From Laspinema palackyanum D2c (lineage in GTDB: Bacteria; Cyanobacteriota; Cyanobacteriia; Cyanobacteriales; Laspinemataceae), in the NCBI RefSeq assembly GCF_025370875.1, contig NZ_JAMXFD010000003.1, positions 143,796-207,795 of the forward strand: a stretch of DNA of 64,000 bases. Direction: 5' to 3'. The position numbers and the translations under genes were made by a program. The notes under the pieces are model-generated. The model made no database searches, was not told the origin of the DNA, and worked only from the letters and a program-made list of their open reading frames with translations. Positions 1-8,051 of the stretch are shown here, one piece after another. How positions within the stretch are numbered: position 1 is the first letter of the stretch; each line of letters starts with the position of its first letter.

Positions 1-27
1 TTCGGAAACAAGTTCCCAAATTAAGAG

Positions 28-68
28 CCGGTCAAGGACCCTTACTGGAGGCAAGGGTCCTCGACCGG
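28..68 (-). terminator. Hairpin after psaM
   Basis: Arms at 28-43 and 53-68 pair over 16 bases with one mismatch around a 9-base loop. It starts 27 bases past the psaM stop and is followed on the minus strand by a short T-rich run (TTAATTT), so it is the likely psaM transcription end. The T tract is weak. Confidence 0.6.
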
Positions 69-94
69 CCCTAAGCCGTTGGACTGGGACAACC

Positions 95-190
95 TTACTT
101 GTACAGTTCGGTTGCCAGACGGAAGGCTAAGATTCCCGGAATTAAAGCAACAACCAGTGCCACTAGGACTTGGGTTTCAGAGATTCCCAT
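95..190 (-). CDS. psaM: Photosystem I reaction centre subunit XII (PsaM)
   Basis: This 31-residue, single-helix membrane protein belongs to photosystem I, where PsaM lies near the trimer centre with PsaL and PsaI. The peptide reads MGISETQVLV, a hydrophobic core, then AFRLATELYK. The ending F-R-L-(A/S)-T-E-L-Y-K and the S-(E/D)-T-Q start are hallmarks of PsaM, and the length is that of the family. A strong ribosome site, AAGGAGG, lies at 199-205 on the complement, 8 bases before the ATG. The gene is too short for usual ORF cut-offs and easily missed. It stands alone, facing away from terC, with a hairpin after its stop. Confidence 0.93.
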   Translation of the reverse strand: MGISETQVLVALVVALIPGILAFRLATELYK

Positions 191-625
191 AATTCAGACC
201 TCCTTGATAATTAGATATTTTTAACTACTTTCGGCTATTTCGTGCCGTGAGGAAACCCATTGTTACAATATGCAACAAATAGTTCTGCCATTTTACTGCC
301 TCTCGGGACTCAACAGGACTCTCAACCAGAGGGATCAGGCTAAATTTATTCCGGGAAACGGGAGATCCGGTGTACTGAAACTTGTAATAAAAGGTTAAGC
401 TGATTGAAGACCGCTGATCATTCCAGCCCAAGTGATTGCCCCCGATTTTGCCCGAGGTTGCCGCAACGGGCAAGCTGCTCTCGACTCCCACAGAGGGCTT
501 CATCGGCCCAAGTCCCTCGTCAGAGGAGGGCGTTTCGAGACTCCAAGGCAAAAAGAGGGAAAATCATGGCCGAATGATGGGTTCGGTTTCCCTGCGTGAC
601 CGCTATCAAGGAAAAATTTTCGTTA
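191..625. promoter_or_regulatory. Divergent intergenic region between psaM and the TerC gene
   Basis: No gene is supported here. An imperfect dyad, TTGTTAC-aatat-GCAACAA, lies at 260-278 and could be an operator or promoter part for psaM; this is inference. TerC-family genes in other bacteria often follow a manganese riboswitch (yybP-ykoY). I looked for its conserved core and did not find it. Confidence 0.35.
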
Positions 626-1396
626 ATGCTAGACCGATTTAGTGATTTTTATCCCCATAATATCGGAATTGAAACAGGTTTCCTGCTGCTGATTTTAGTA
701 GCGTTGGAGTCGGTGCTCTCGGCAGACAATGCGATCGCCCTAGCATCGATTGCCCAAGGATTACCGGAACCGAAGATCCAGCGTCAGGCTCTCAATTTTG
801 GGCTATTGGCTGCTTTTATCCTCCGGATAGCGTTGATTTTTACCGCCACTTGGGTGATCAACTTTTGGCAGTTCCAGCTCATTGGAGCGCTTTATTTGTT
901 GTGGTTAGTCTTTCAGTATTTTACGTCCTCAGACGGGGAAGACAATCAGCGGAGTGGCCCGAAATACAATTCCTTGTGGCAAGCGATTCCAATCATTGCC
1001 ATGACAGATTTGGCCTTTTCGTTGGATAGTGTCACCACCGCCATTGCTGTTTCCTCAGAAATTTGGCTGATTGTGACCGGCGCAACCATTGGCATTGTTG
1101 CTCTACGGTTTATGGCTGGATTATTTATCAGGTGGTTGGATGAATATGTTCACCTGGAAGATGCGGGTTATATTACCGTAGGCTTGGTGGGATTGCGTCT
1201 GCTGCTGCGCGTGTTTGACGCCGATTTCATCCTGCCGGAATGGTTCTTGATTTCCTCGATTGTGGTGTTATTTATCTGGGGATTTTCCCTCAGAAAGCCA
1301 GAGACTGAACTCGAAAATGCCGTTGAATCTGCCACGAGTCACGATGCAGAGGCGGTGGCTCCCATCCAGGAAAAGGAAGAAGTCATCCAGGACTAA
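626..1396 (+). CDS. TerC/Alx-family integral membrane protein
   Basis: The product is a polytopic inner-membrane protein of the TerC family. Members are linked to tellurite resistance and, for Alx-type proteins, to manganese homeostasis; which applies here is unknown. Family motifs are S-A-D-N-A-I-A in the first helices and M-T-D-L-A-F-S-L-D-S further on, whose buried acidic residues are thought to bind metal. About seven hydrophobic segments are followed by an acidic cytoplasmic tail rich in Glu and Asp. The ATG at 626 gives the family-like start M-L-D-R-F; an in-frame GTG at 596 would add ten residues. The stop lies inside a long inverted repeat. Confidence 0.85.
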   Translation: MLDRFSDFYPHNIGIETGFLLLILVALESVLSADNAIALASIAQGLPEPKIQRQALNFGLLAAFILRIALIFTATWVINFWQFQLIGALYLLWLVFQYFTSSDGEDNQRSGPKYNSLWQAIPIIAMTDLAFSLDSVTTAIAVSSEIWLIVTGATIGIVALRFMAGLFIRWLDEYVHLEDAGYITVGLVGLRLLLRVFDADFILPEWFLISSIVVLFIWGFSLRKPETELENAVESATSHDAEAVAPIQEKEEVIQD

Positions 1397-1456
1397 GCGT
1401 TGAGAAGAATTAAGAATTCACCCAGGGAAATTCTTAATTCTTAACGCTTAGTCCTG
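1387..1456. repeat. Long imperfect inverted repeat across the TerC stop codon
   Basis: The left arm, 1387-1418, and the right arm, 1428-1456, match over about 29 bases with one 3-base bulge; the loop is about 9 bases. The terC stop (1394-1396) is inside the left arm. It could act as a bidirectional terminator or mRNA 3' stabiliser for terC and the convergent ndk, although no T tract follows. Confidence 0.75.
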
Positions 1457-1499
1457 GAGTTTCAAGGTCTTGGCTTCAGAATAAAAGCGGCGATCGCCT

Positions 1500-1949
1500 C
1501 TATTCGTAAAGCCAGCCTGCCATCGCTGAATCCCAACTCACCAGTTCTTCCGGTGTAAACCATAGGCTAATTTCCTTGGCCGCAGTTTCGATCGCATCGG
1601 ACCCGTGGATCAAGTTGCGTCCGACACTCACGCCAAAGTCTCCGCGAATCGTCCCGGGTTCAGCGGTCAAAGGATTGGTTGCGCCAATGATTTTTCGAGC
1701 GGAGGAAACCACTCCATCTCCTTCCCATACCATTGCCACCAATGGACCCGAGGTGATGAACTTCACTAACCCAGGAAAGAACGCTTTTTCCTGATGAACC
1801 TCGTAATGTTTTTCGGCCAACTCCCGAGGCACGCTCATCATTTTCAGTCCCACCAGGGTGAACCCTTTGGCTTCAAACCGCCGAATAATTTCCCCGATGA
1901 GTTTGCGTTGGACTCCATCGGGCTTGATTGCGATAAATGTCCGTTCCAA
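1500..1949 (-). CDS. ndk: Nucleoside diphosphate kinase
   Basis: The enzyme moves the gamma phosphate of ATP onto nucleoside diphosphates through a phosphohistidine, balancing cytosolic NTP and dNTP pools. The 149 residues match the usual family length. The start reads [14 protein letters not shown] and the active site reads N-L-I-H-G-S-D, with His115 as the phosphorylated residue. The start codon is TTG; it is supported by an AGGAG ribosome site at 1956-1960 on the complement and by the family N-terminus. It is transcribed convergently with terC and divergently from speA. Confidence 0.96.
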   Translation of the reverse strand: MERTFIAIKPDGVQRKLIGEIIRRFEAKGFTLVGLKMMSVPRELAEKHYEVHQEKAFFPGLVKFITSGPLVAMVWEGDGVVSSARKIIGATNPLTAEPGTIRGDFGVSVGRNLIHGSDAIETAAKEISLWFTPEELVSWDSAMAGWLYE

Positions 1950-2257
1950 ACCAATCTCCTAGCACTTGACGATTAACAACTATCACCCTTTAAGCCTATC
2001 TCAGAACGTTCCCTCCTCCAGGTCTGAACCCCAATCAATTTCTCAACTCATCGGTTCGGTGTTATCTGAAATACACGAGTTTTCGTGCAATATGCTAACA
2101 TCCACGGTTATGAGAGCGCTATTGTATTCTGCCGGTTGAGGCCGGATTCACCCCGGTTAATCCAGGGAAGGGGAGCGCTGCATGACATCCCTTGGCGGGA
2201 TAAAAATTAACGATTGAATGGACTGGGAGCGCGTTGTTGCAAGGCCGCGAAGAAATT
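1950..2257. other. Divergent spacer between ndk and speA
   Basis: Holds the ndk ribosome site and presumably promoters for both divergent genes. A small stem (ATCCC/GGGAT near 2187-2201) is present. I see no gene or known RNA family. Confidence 0.4.
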
Positions 2258-4270
2258 ATGGGAGTTAAGCCAAATATCGCCGAGACCAACCTCGGGGAAA
2301 ACTCGACGGATGGGAACGGGACGGAAGACAGGGGGTCAGGGGCGATCGCCCCAATTGTGTTGCATCCCTCTAAGCAGGCGCAACCTTGGACGATTGAGGA
2401 GAGTGAGGAACTGTATCGGATTACAGGGTGGGGAGAGCCTTATTTTTCGATTAATGCGGCCGGTCATGTGACGGTATCTCCCCGGGGCGATCGCGGCGGT
2501 TCTTTGGATTTGCTGGAACTGGTCCAGGCCCTCGGACAGCGCAATCTGGATTTACCCCTGCTGATTCGCTTTTCGGATATTTTAGAAGACCGGATCGAGC
2601 GGTTGAATGCTTGCTTTTCTAAGGCGATCGCTCGCTACAAGTACCCCGGGGTCTATCGGGGGGTGTTTCCGGTCAAGTGCAACCAACAACGCCATCTGAT
2701 TGAGGATTTAGTTCGCTTCGGTCAACCCCATCAATTTGGCCTGGAAGCGGGTTCTAAACCGGAACTGATGATTGCCCTCGCGACGCTGAAAACCGAGGGT
2801 GCATTGGTGATTTGTAATGGCTACAAAGACCGGGAATACATCGAAACGGCCATTTTAGCCCAGCGTCTGGGTCAACGGGCGATCGTGGTGATCGAACAGT
2901 TGGAAGAGGTGGAGATGGTGATTGCTGCCGCAAAAAACCTGGGGATTCAGCCGATCGTCGGGGTGCGGGCAAAATTGATGAGCAAAGGGATTGGTCGCTG
3001 GGGCGGTTCCTCGGGCGATCGCGCTAAATTTGGTCTGACCATTCCCGAAATCATCCATGCGGTCGATCAACTCGCTGCCGCTGATATGCTCTCCTGCCTC
3101 CAGTTGCTCCATTTCCATATTGGTTCGCAAATTTCCGCCATTAGCAAGGTTAAAGATGCCATCCGCGAAGCCAGCCAGATTTATGTAGAATTGGCGAAGT
3201 TGGGGGCCAATATGAAGTATTTGGATGTTGGCGGCGGTTTAGGCGTCGATTATGATGGTTCTAAAACCAATTTCCATGCTTCCAAAAACTACAATATGCA
3301 AAACTACGCCAATGATATTGTGGCGGAAGTGAAGGAAGCCTGTGAAGAAGGTCAGGTGTCAATGCCGACGCTGATTAGTGAAAGTGGACGGGCGATCGCC
3401 TCCCATCAGTCGGTGTTAATTTTTAATGTCCTCGGTACCAGTGATGTCTCGATTCAACCCCCGGAACCGAGTACGGAAAAAGAACATCTGATTCTGCGGA
3501 ATCTGTCAGATACCTATCACTCGATTAAATCTGAAAATTACCAAGAAGCCTATCACGATGCCATCCAATTTAAAGAGGAGGCGATTAGCTTATTTAATTT
3601 CGGCTACTTGAGTTTGCGGGAACGGGCCAGGGCGGAACAACTCTACTGGGCTTGTTGTGGGAAAATTCAGGCGATCGTTCGGGATGTGGATTATGTCCCG
3701 GATGATTTGGAGGAGTTGGAAAAAATCATGGCCTCCATCTACTACATTAATTTATCGGTGTTTCAATCGGCACCGGATAGTTGGGCGATCGACCAGTTAT
3801 TTCCGATTATGCCGATTCATCGCTTAGATGAAAAACCCACTGAACGGGGTACTCTCGCGGATTTGACCTGTGATAGTGATGGTAAAATCGACCAATTCAT
3901 TGACCTCCTCGATGTCAAGCACGTTCTGGAATTGCATCGCCTCAAACCTGATGAACCCTACTATTTAGGAATGTTTCTCGGCGGTGCTTATCAGGAAATT
4001 ATGGGCAATCTTCATAATTTGTTTGGGGATACCAATACGGTCCATATTAAGCTGACCCCAAAAGGCTATGAAATCGAACACGTGGTCAAGGGGGATACGA
4101 TGAAAGAAGTCCTCAGCTATGTGCAATATGATTCTGAAGACATGATTGAGAGTATCCGCAAACAGACGGAACAAGCGTTAAAAGAGGGGAATATTACCTT
4201 GCAAGAATCCCAACGATTGCTGCAAAATTACGAGCGATGTTTGGGTCGTTACACTTATTTAACGACATAA
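2258..4270 (+). CDS. speA: Biosynthetic arginine decarboxylase
   Basis: This PLP enzyme converts arginine to agmatine, the entry to putrescine and spermidine synthesis in cyanobacteria. The 670-residue length fits the SpeA class (fold-III barrel plus beta domains). Near Lys140 the sequence V-F-P-V-K-C-N-Q marks the PLP lysine; L-L-H-F-H-I-G-S-Q and V-G-G-G-L-G-V-D-Y-D are further barrel motifs. The ATG at 2258 is preferred; an in-frame TTG at 2234 would add eight residues without a better ribosome site. A 14-base direct repeat follows the stop. Agmatine is a node for nitrogen release from arginine and cyanophycin. Confidence 0.95.
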   Translation: MGVKPNIAETNLGENSTDGNGTEDRGSGAIAPIVLHPSKQAQPWTIEESEELYRITGWGEPYFSINAAGHVTVSPRGDRGGSLDLLELVQALGQRNLDLPLLIRFSDILEDRIERLNACFSKAIARYKYPGVYRGVFPVKCNQQRHLIEDLVRFGQPHQFGLEAGSKPELMIALATLKTEGALVICNGYKDREYIETAILAQRLGQRAIVVIEQLEEVEMVIAAAKNLGIQPIVGVRAKLMSKGIGRWGGSSGDRAKFGLTIPEIIHAVDQLAAADMLSCLQLLHFHIGSQISAISKVKDAIREASQIYVELAKLGANMKYLDVGGGLGVDYDGSKTNFHASKNYNMQNYANDIVAEVKEACEEGQVSMPTLISESGRAIASHQSVLIFNVLGTSDVSIQPPEPSTEKEHLILRNLSDTYHSIKSENYQEAYHDAIQFKEEAISLFNFGYLSLRERARAEQLYWACCGKIQAIVRDVDYVPDDLEELEKIMASIYYINLSVFQSAPDSWAIDQLFPIMPIHRLDEKPTERGTLADLTCDSDGKIDQFIDLLDVKHVLELHRLKPDEPYYLGMFLGGAYQEIMGNLHNLFGDTNTVHIKLTPKGYEIEHVVKGDTMKEVLSYVQYDSEDMIESIRKQTEQALKEGNITLQESQRLLQNYERCLGRYTYLTT

Positions 4271-4296
4271 AGTGTAACGACATAAAGTGTAACGAC
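4262..4296. repeat. Short tandem direct repeat after speA
   Basis: The element AACGACATAAAGTGT occurs at the speA stop and again directly after it, followed by a third partial AACGAC. It looks like slippage duplication of the gene end. Confidence 0.7.
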
Positions 4297-4329
4297 CTCT
4301 GACCCTAGTTTGAACTGGGGTACGGGAAC

Positions 4330-4395
4330 AGAAACCGGGTGTTCTCCCCCCCAGGGAGATGAGAACTGGAGTGGTTTGTAGAAAACCCGGTTTCT
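4330..4395. repeat. Paired AGAAACCGGGT repeat
   Basis: AGAAACCGGGT at 4330-4340 is answered by its inverted copy ACCCGGTTTCT at 4385-4395. The same box recurs near 19713, 49706, 56475-56541 and 57578-57645, so this is an interspersed palindromic family. Confidence 0.7.
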
Positions 4396-4416
4396 AAAAA
4401 AAGACTACGAGGGATG

Positions 4417-5586
4417 CTAAGGACGACCTTCGCTTTCGAGGAGTTCGGCGATCGCTCTGCCTTCCTCGGGGGTATTCACAGGAATCGCCTGACGAGTGTC
4501 TGTAATCAACCAATCCAGGGCCGCTGCTTGGACATCAATGGATGCACCTGTTTTATCCACGCAGTAGCGCCCAAACACCAGTTTGTCCACTAAGCGCACC
4601 CCTGGACCTAAGCGAGAATATTCAAAAATTACGCTATTTTCCACCGTTGCGCCACTGCAAATTCGGCAACTGGGCCCGATCATCGAAGGCCCAATAATTT
4701 TGGCCCCATCTTCAATTTGGGTCATGGCCCCAATGTAGACCGGCCCTTTAATATCAACCTTATCCAGGTTAACCGAGACATTTAAGCCAGTGTAAACCCC
4801 AGGAATGAGTTCTTTGCCGGGAATCGAGACATTTTGGATTTCTCCGTTTAACACTCCGCGAATGGCGCGCCAATAGTCCGGCACTTTGCCAATATCCACC
4901 CATTGGAAATCCATCGCAATGCCGTAGAACGGAGCACCCATTTCAACCAGTTGGGGGAAGAGTTCACCCCCGATATCATATTCTTGGCCCGAGGGGATGT
5001 AGTTCAACACTTCCGGCTCGAAAATATAAATACCCGTGTTAATGTTGGTACTCATGGCTTCTTCTACGGACGGTTTTTCTTGGAACTGCTTGACGCGGCC
5101 CGTTTCGTCCGTAACAATTACCCCATAACTGGAGACTTCTTCCCGAGGGACAGATTTCATGACGATGGTGGCGATCGAGCCTTTTTCTTTGTGCCACCGG
5201 ACTGCCTCCGTCAAGTCCAGATCGATTAAAGCATCTCCACAAAGCACGATAAAGGTATCATCGAAAAAGGGGTTAAAGTCTTGGATGCGCTTCATGCCTC
5301 CCGCGCTTCCGAGTGCCTCCCCGACGAGTTCGCCATCAACAATCCGACCTTCAAAGGAATAGCCAATTTCCACGCCAAATCTTTGTCCATCCCGGAAATA
5401 GTTTTCGATTTCGTTGGCGAGGTGGCTAACGTTGACCATGATTTGGTTAAAACCATGCTGGCGAAGCAATTCCACTAAAAACTCCATCACTGGTTTTTGC
5501 AGGATGGGAATCATCGGTTTGGGGGTGGTGTATGTAATCGGACGGACTCGGGTACCCTTACCCGCTGCCAGAATCATGGCTTTCAT
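4417..5586 (-). CDS. Nucleotide-sugar pyrophosphorylase (mannose-1-phosphate guanylyltransferase-like)
   Basis: The product makes an NDP-sugar from NTP and a sugar 1-phosphate for polysaccharide or glycolipid synthesis. Residues 1-235 form the nucleotidyltransferase domain, with L-A-A-G-K-G-T-R near residue 6, K-P-M-I-P-I as the binding lysine region, and L-C-G-D-A-L-I-D as the metal site. Residues about 265-340 are a left-handed beta-helix of hexapeptide type, as in GDP-mannose and glucose-1-phosphate pyrophosphorylases. A final 40-residue tail follows. The sugar and base specificity cannot be read from sequence. It is monocistronic and convergent with speA. Confidence 0.88.
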   Translation of the reverse strand: MKAMILAAGKGTRVRPITYTTPKPMIPILQKPVMEFLVELLRQHGFNQIMVNVSHLANEIENYFRDGQRFGVEIGYSFEGRIVDGELVGEALGSAGGMKRIQDFNPFFDDTFIVLCGDALIDLDLTEAVRWHKEKGSIATIVMKSVPREEVSSYGVIVTDETGRVKQFQEKPSVEEAMSTNINTGIYIFEPEVLNYIPSGQEYDIGGELFPQLVEMGAPFYGIAMDFQWVDIGKVPDYWRAIRGVLNGEIQNVSIPGKELIPGVYTGLNVSVNLDKVDIKGPVYIGAMTQIEDGAKIIGPSMIGPSCRICSGATVENSVIFEYSRLGPGVRLVDKLVFGRYCVDKTGASIDVQAAALDWLITDTRQAIPVNTPEEGRAIAELLESEGRP

Positions 5587-5825
5587 AGATATTTTTCTCT
5601 TATCCTTGAGCCTATCAATTTTAACGAATTAATGTTTTGAAATTGCAAAAAGTTGTTATCTTTTAGTCGTGATCATCATGTGATCATCATACTGAAGGTC
5701 CACCCCGGGGAATGAGGCTGTGGCTGAGGGGTTGAGCGATCGCCCGGTAATTTCCAGTTTGGCGGCCCTTTAGTAGCAAGGTGCTTCCGGTTCGGGCTTT
5801 CTAGGGTGGGGGGTACTGTAGCCGG

Positions 5826-6689
5826 TTAAACCATTGCCTCGTTGAGAGTGGGTTGACTCTCTACAGCGACTGGATCGACGATCGCCCGAATTTTGAGGTC
5901 TCCATAAAAGTGTTCTTGGGACAGTTCAACCTTAGACTGGGCGGAGAGTAACAGCAGGGCGGAAAAGACTCCCACGCGGTCATGGGAAGTGGGGAGGGAC
6001 TGAGGAGCGGCGGATTCTCCAGGGGGGCGATCGCCTCGGTGATCCATCAACCCTTCTAAAAGCGCTTCCAATTCTAACCAAGGTTCACACAGCTGCAATT
6101 TTTCCGCGTAGGCCAACAAAAATCGAGTCAGGCGATCGGCCACTTCCGAGATATTTTCTTGTTCCGCTAACTCCGTTAGCGCCCGAACCGTACTCGCTGT
6201 CGATTTCGATCCGCCATGTCGTTTCGCACGACGGCGCGGTGGCGTTTCGATCGCCATTGACATCAACTGCAACTGTTCAATCAACTCTTGAAGCGTAACC
6301 CGGCGTTTTTTAGGCGTAGGTGCGACCGCCCGTCGTTTGAGTTGCAATTCTAGCTGTCTGGGAATATTCCCCCCTTGCCCCTCCTCATCCATCGGGTCCA
6401 AAAATTCCGCCTCTTCCTCCTCCGAGGCATTCGGGTCATCCAGCAGAGATTCCGACCGCGCTAGGGCATCCGCTTTCAATAAAACCAACATTGAGGCATA
6501 CAGAAACGCCTGTCCCGTCTCCGATAAAGCCGCTTCCCGCTCAACTCGTCCCGCTTCATGAACTTGAGACAGTTTACTGAGATATCGGTCAATCACCTCA
6601 ATGACTTGGACATCCCAGGGATCGATTTCTCCAGTTTGTGCCAACTCGATGAGGAGTGAGATCGCATTTTGAGCTAAAGAACCAGTCAT
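5826..6689 (-). CDS. scpA: Segregation and condensation protein A
   Basis: ScpA is the kleisin that bridges SMC head domains, with ScpB, in the complex that compacts and separates chromosomes. The N-terminus has the kleisin pattern L-L-I-E-L-A-Q-T-G-E-I-D-P-W-D-V, followed by the helical R-Y-L-S-K-L-S. An acidic, Glu-rich linker lies near residues 85-105, and a C-terminal winged helix covers about 220-285. The length of 287 is normal. No scpB or smc lies nearby, which is usual for cyanobacteria. Confidence 0.9.
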   Translation of the reverse strand: MTGSLAQNAISLLIELAQTGEIDPWDVQVIEVIDRYLSKLSQVHEAGRVEREAALSETGQAFLYASMLVLLKADALARSESLLDDPNASEEEEAEFLDPMDEEGQGGNIPRQLELQLKRRAVAPTPKKRRVTLQELIEQLQLMSMAIETPPRRRAKRHGGSKSTASTVRALTELAEQENISEVADRLTRFLLAYAEKLQLCEPWLELEALLEGLMDHRGDRPPGESAAPQSLPTSHDRVGVFSALLLLSAQSKVELSQEHFYGDLKIRAIVDPVAVESQPTLNEAMV

Positions 6690-7277
6690 ATCCCTTTGTT
6701 ATTTTAAAAGTTAAAGTAAGTGCAGCGTGGGAGTTCCGTCTGTTGATTATATCATTTTTAAAGACCGGCCTGGGCCTTGATTTGAATCAAGTTAAGCGTT
6801 ATGCAAAGGGGTTTTCTCGGTGAGAATAGCAATTTAAACTATTGACAACCCTCCATAAAAGCTGTAGCCCTAAATTCATTCCGATGCCCTGACGGGCAAA
6901 AGTAGAGATGCCAAGAACATCAACCCTGACAGAGCCGGGGTGATTAGCCCCTGAACTTGACGACCTGGGCGAATAGGCTCAGTATAGCTAAGATTTTCCC
7001 GATGCTCTAATCGGTCGATTGCTTTCTTGACCCTACAGTTAGGGTTGAATCTTAAACCAGGGGTTCTGGGTGGAGTTCAGCGTGATGAGGTGCGCTGCTG
7101 TGAACTCCGGGTCCCCGGGAATGAAAAATCCTCCTAAAACACCGCTTAGGAAGAGGATGACCCGCTTTGTTGAGGAAAAAGGGGATGCACCTAGATAACG
7201 TATTGAAGAAGGGGATGCACCCAAAGAATCCCTTGAGGGTCCAAATGACTCAAACTCAGTTCTGCACCCCTTAGGAT
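6690..7277. other. 588-base spacer between scpA and the PEP-CTERM gene
   Basis: No coding region is supported. It holds small stems (GGGG-tgatta-GCCCC near 6940 within a GAGCC/GGCTC outer stem) and a 17-base near-direct repeat at 7175-7191 and 7205-7221 (core GGGGATGCACC). An ORF over 7039-7224 is only this repeat read through and is not annotated. Confidence 0.4.
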
Positions 7278-7556
7278 TTACTGCTCTGAGACCCGACGTC
7301 TTTTTTGCGAGGAGACAATTCCCAGACCCGAGAGGATGATGGCGGTAACCATGCCCGGTTCGGGAATTTTTTGGCTACTGGACGCTTCCCATTCTAGGGT
7401 GCTTACCCCTCTCAATGTACACTGAGCCGCTTCAGAGCAATCCATCGTCATGCCCTGATGTGGGCTAGAAACGGCAGCGGATACGGGTGTAAACCCACTC
7501 AGTCCGATTTGAACGACCGATATAGAGACTAATCCCAGAGCTAGTTTTAAAAACAT
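7278..7556 (-). CDS. Small PEP-CTERM sorting-domain protein
   Basis: The 92-residue protein has a signal peptide (hydrophobic 4-27, cleavage likely near V-S-A-A), a short exported middle with two cysteines (40 and 46), and a C-terminal PEP-CTERM signal. That signal is P-E-P at 65-67, a hydrophobic helix at 68-83, then the Arg cluster K-R-R-R at 85-88. PEP-CTERM proteins are processed by exosortase and usually reach the surface or exopolysaccharide. The mature part would be only about 35 residues, which is unusually short. No exosortase gene is in the window. The role is unknown. Confidence 0.75.
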   Translation of the reverse strand: MFLKLALGLVSISVVQIGLSGFTPVSAAVSSPHQGMTMDCSEAAQCTLRGVSTLEWEASSSQKIPEPGMVTAIILSGLGIVSSQKRRRVSEQ

Positions 7557-8051
7557 CAGTTACTTCACTCAATTTCTGGACGACTTATGCTGTTATTAAC
7601 AGAATCTTATAAAATTTCTTAATTGTCGCTAAGGTTACTCACTGCGGTTTCGTGTTTATGATCGGTTGGGTACTGTGAGGGAAGTCACATCGGCCTCCCC
7701 CCGCAGGGTTCAGGACGTTTCAACTGGAAGGCTGATGGTCCTTCGGTTAATTCTTTTCTGAGACTAATTTAATTATAAAATTCGGGTCCTTCATCTGTCT
7801 TGGGTGAGATTCTTAAGTGAGGAAATTTGCGCCTATTATGAACCTAAAGATAGAGTTAAACCCTCCAAGGATTACACTCTGAGTCACCCAATTTACCTAA
7901 CCGCTCTGATAATTCATGCGGTCTACAATAGAAAATTTAGGTTTAAAATTCCCCCAGGGTGTGGGTTTTTGCTTCCCATTCCCCGGAATAGAAATAGCCT
8001 GCACTTTCTGGAATAGAGAGCGCAGGCTATTAGATTAAATGACAATTAGGG
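7557..8051. other. Spacer between the PEP-CTERM gene and the GH57 gene
   Basis: Probably holds the promoter of the PEP-CTERM gene. A purine/pyrimidine-rich patch with dyads lies near 7690-7745. A 70-codon ORF at 7804-8016 has no family-like features. The GH57 terminator hairpin lies at its right end. Confidence 0.4.
7993..8031 (-). terminator. Hairpin after the GH57 gene
   Basis: Perfect 10-bp stem AATAGCCTGC/GCAGGCTATT (7993-8002 and 8022-8031) with a 19-base loop, 21 bases past the GH57 stop. The minus strand then reads TTCTATT, a weak T tract. Confidence 0.6.

Noticed and set aside
430..595. yybP-ykoY manganese riboswitch before the TerC gene
   Set aside because: The conserved core sequences of that class were not found, although the gene context would fit.
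7804..8016. 70-codon ORF before the GH57 terminator
   Set aside because: No ribosome site and no family signal; it runs into the hairpin of the convergent gene.
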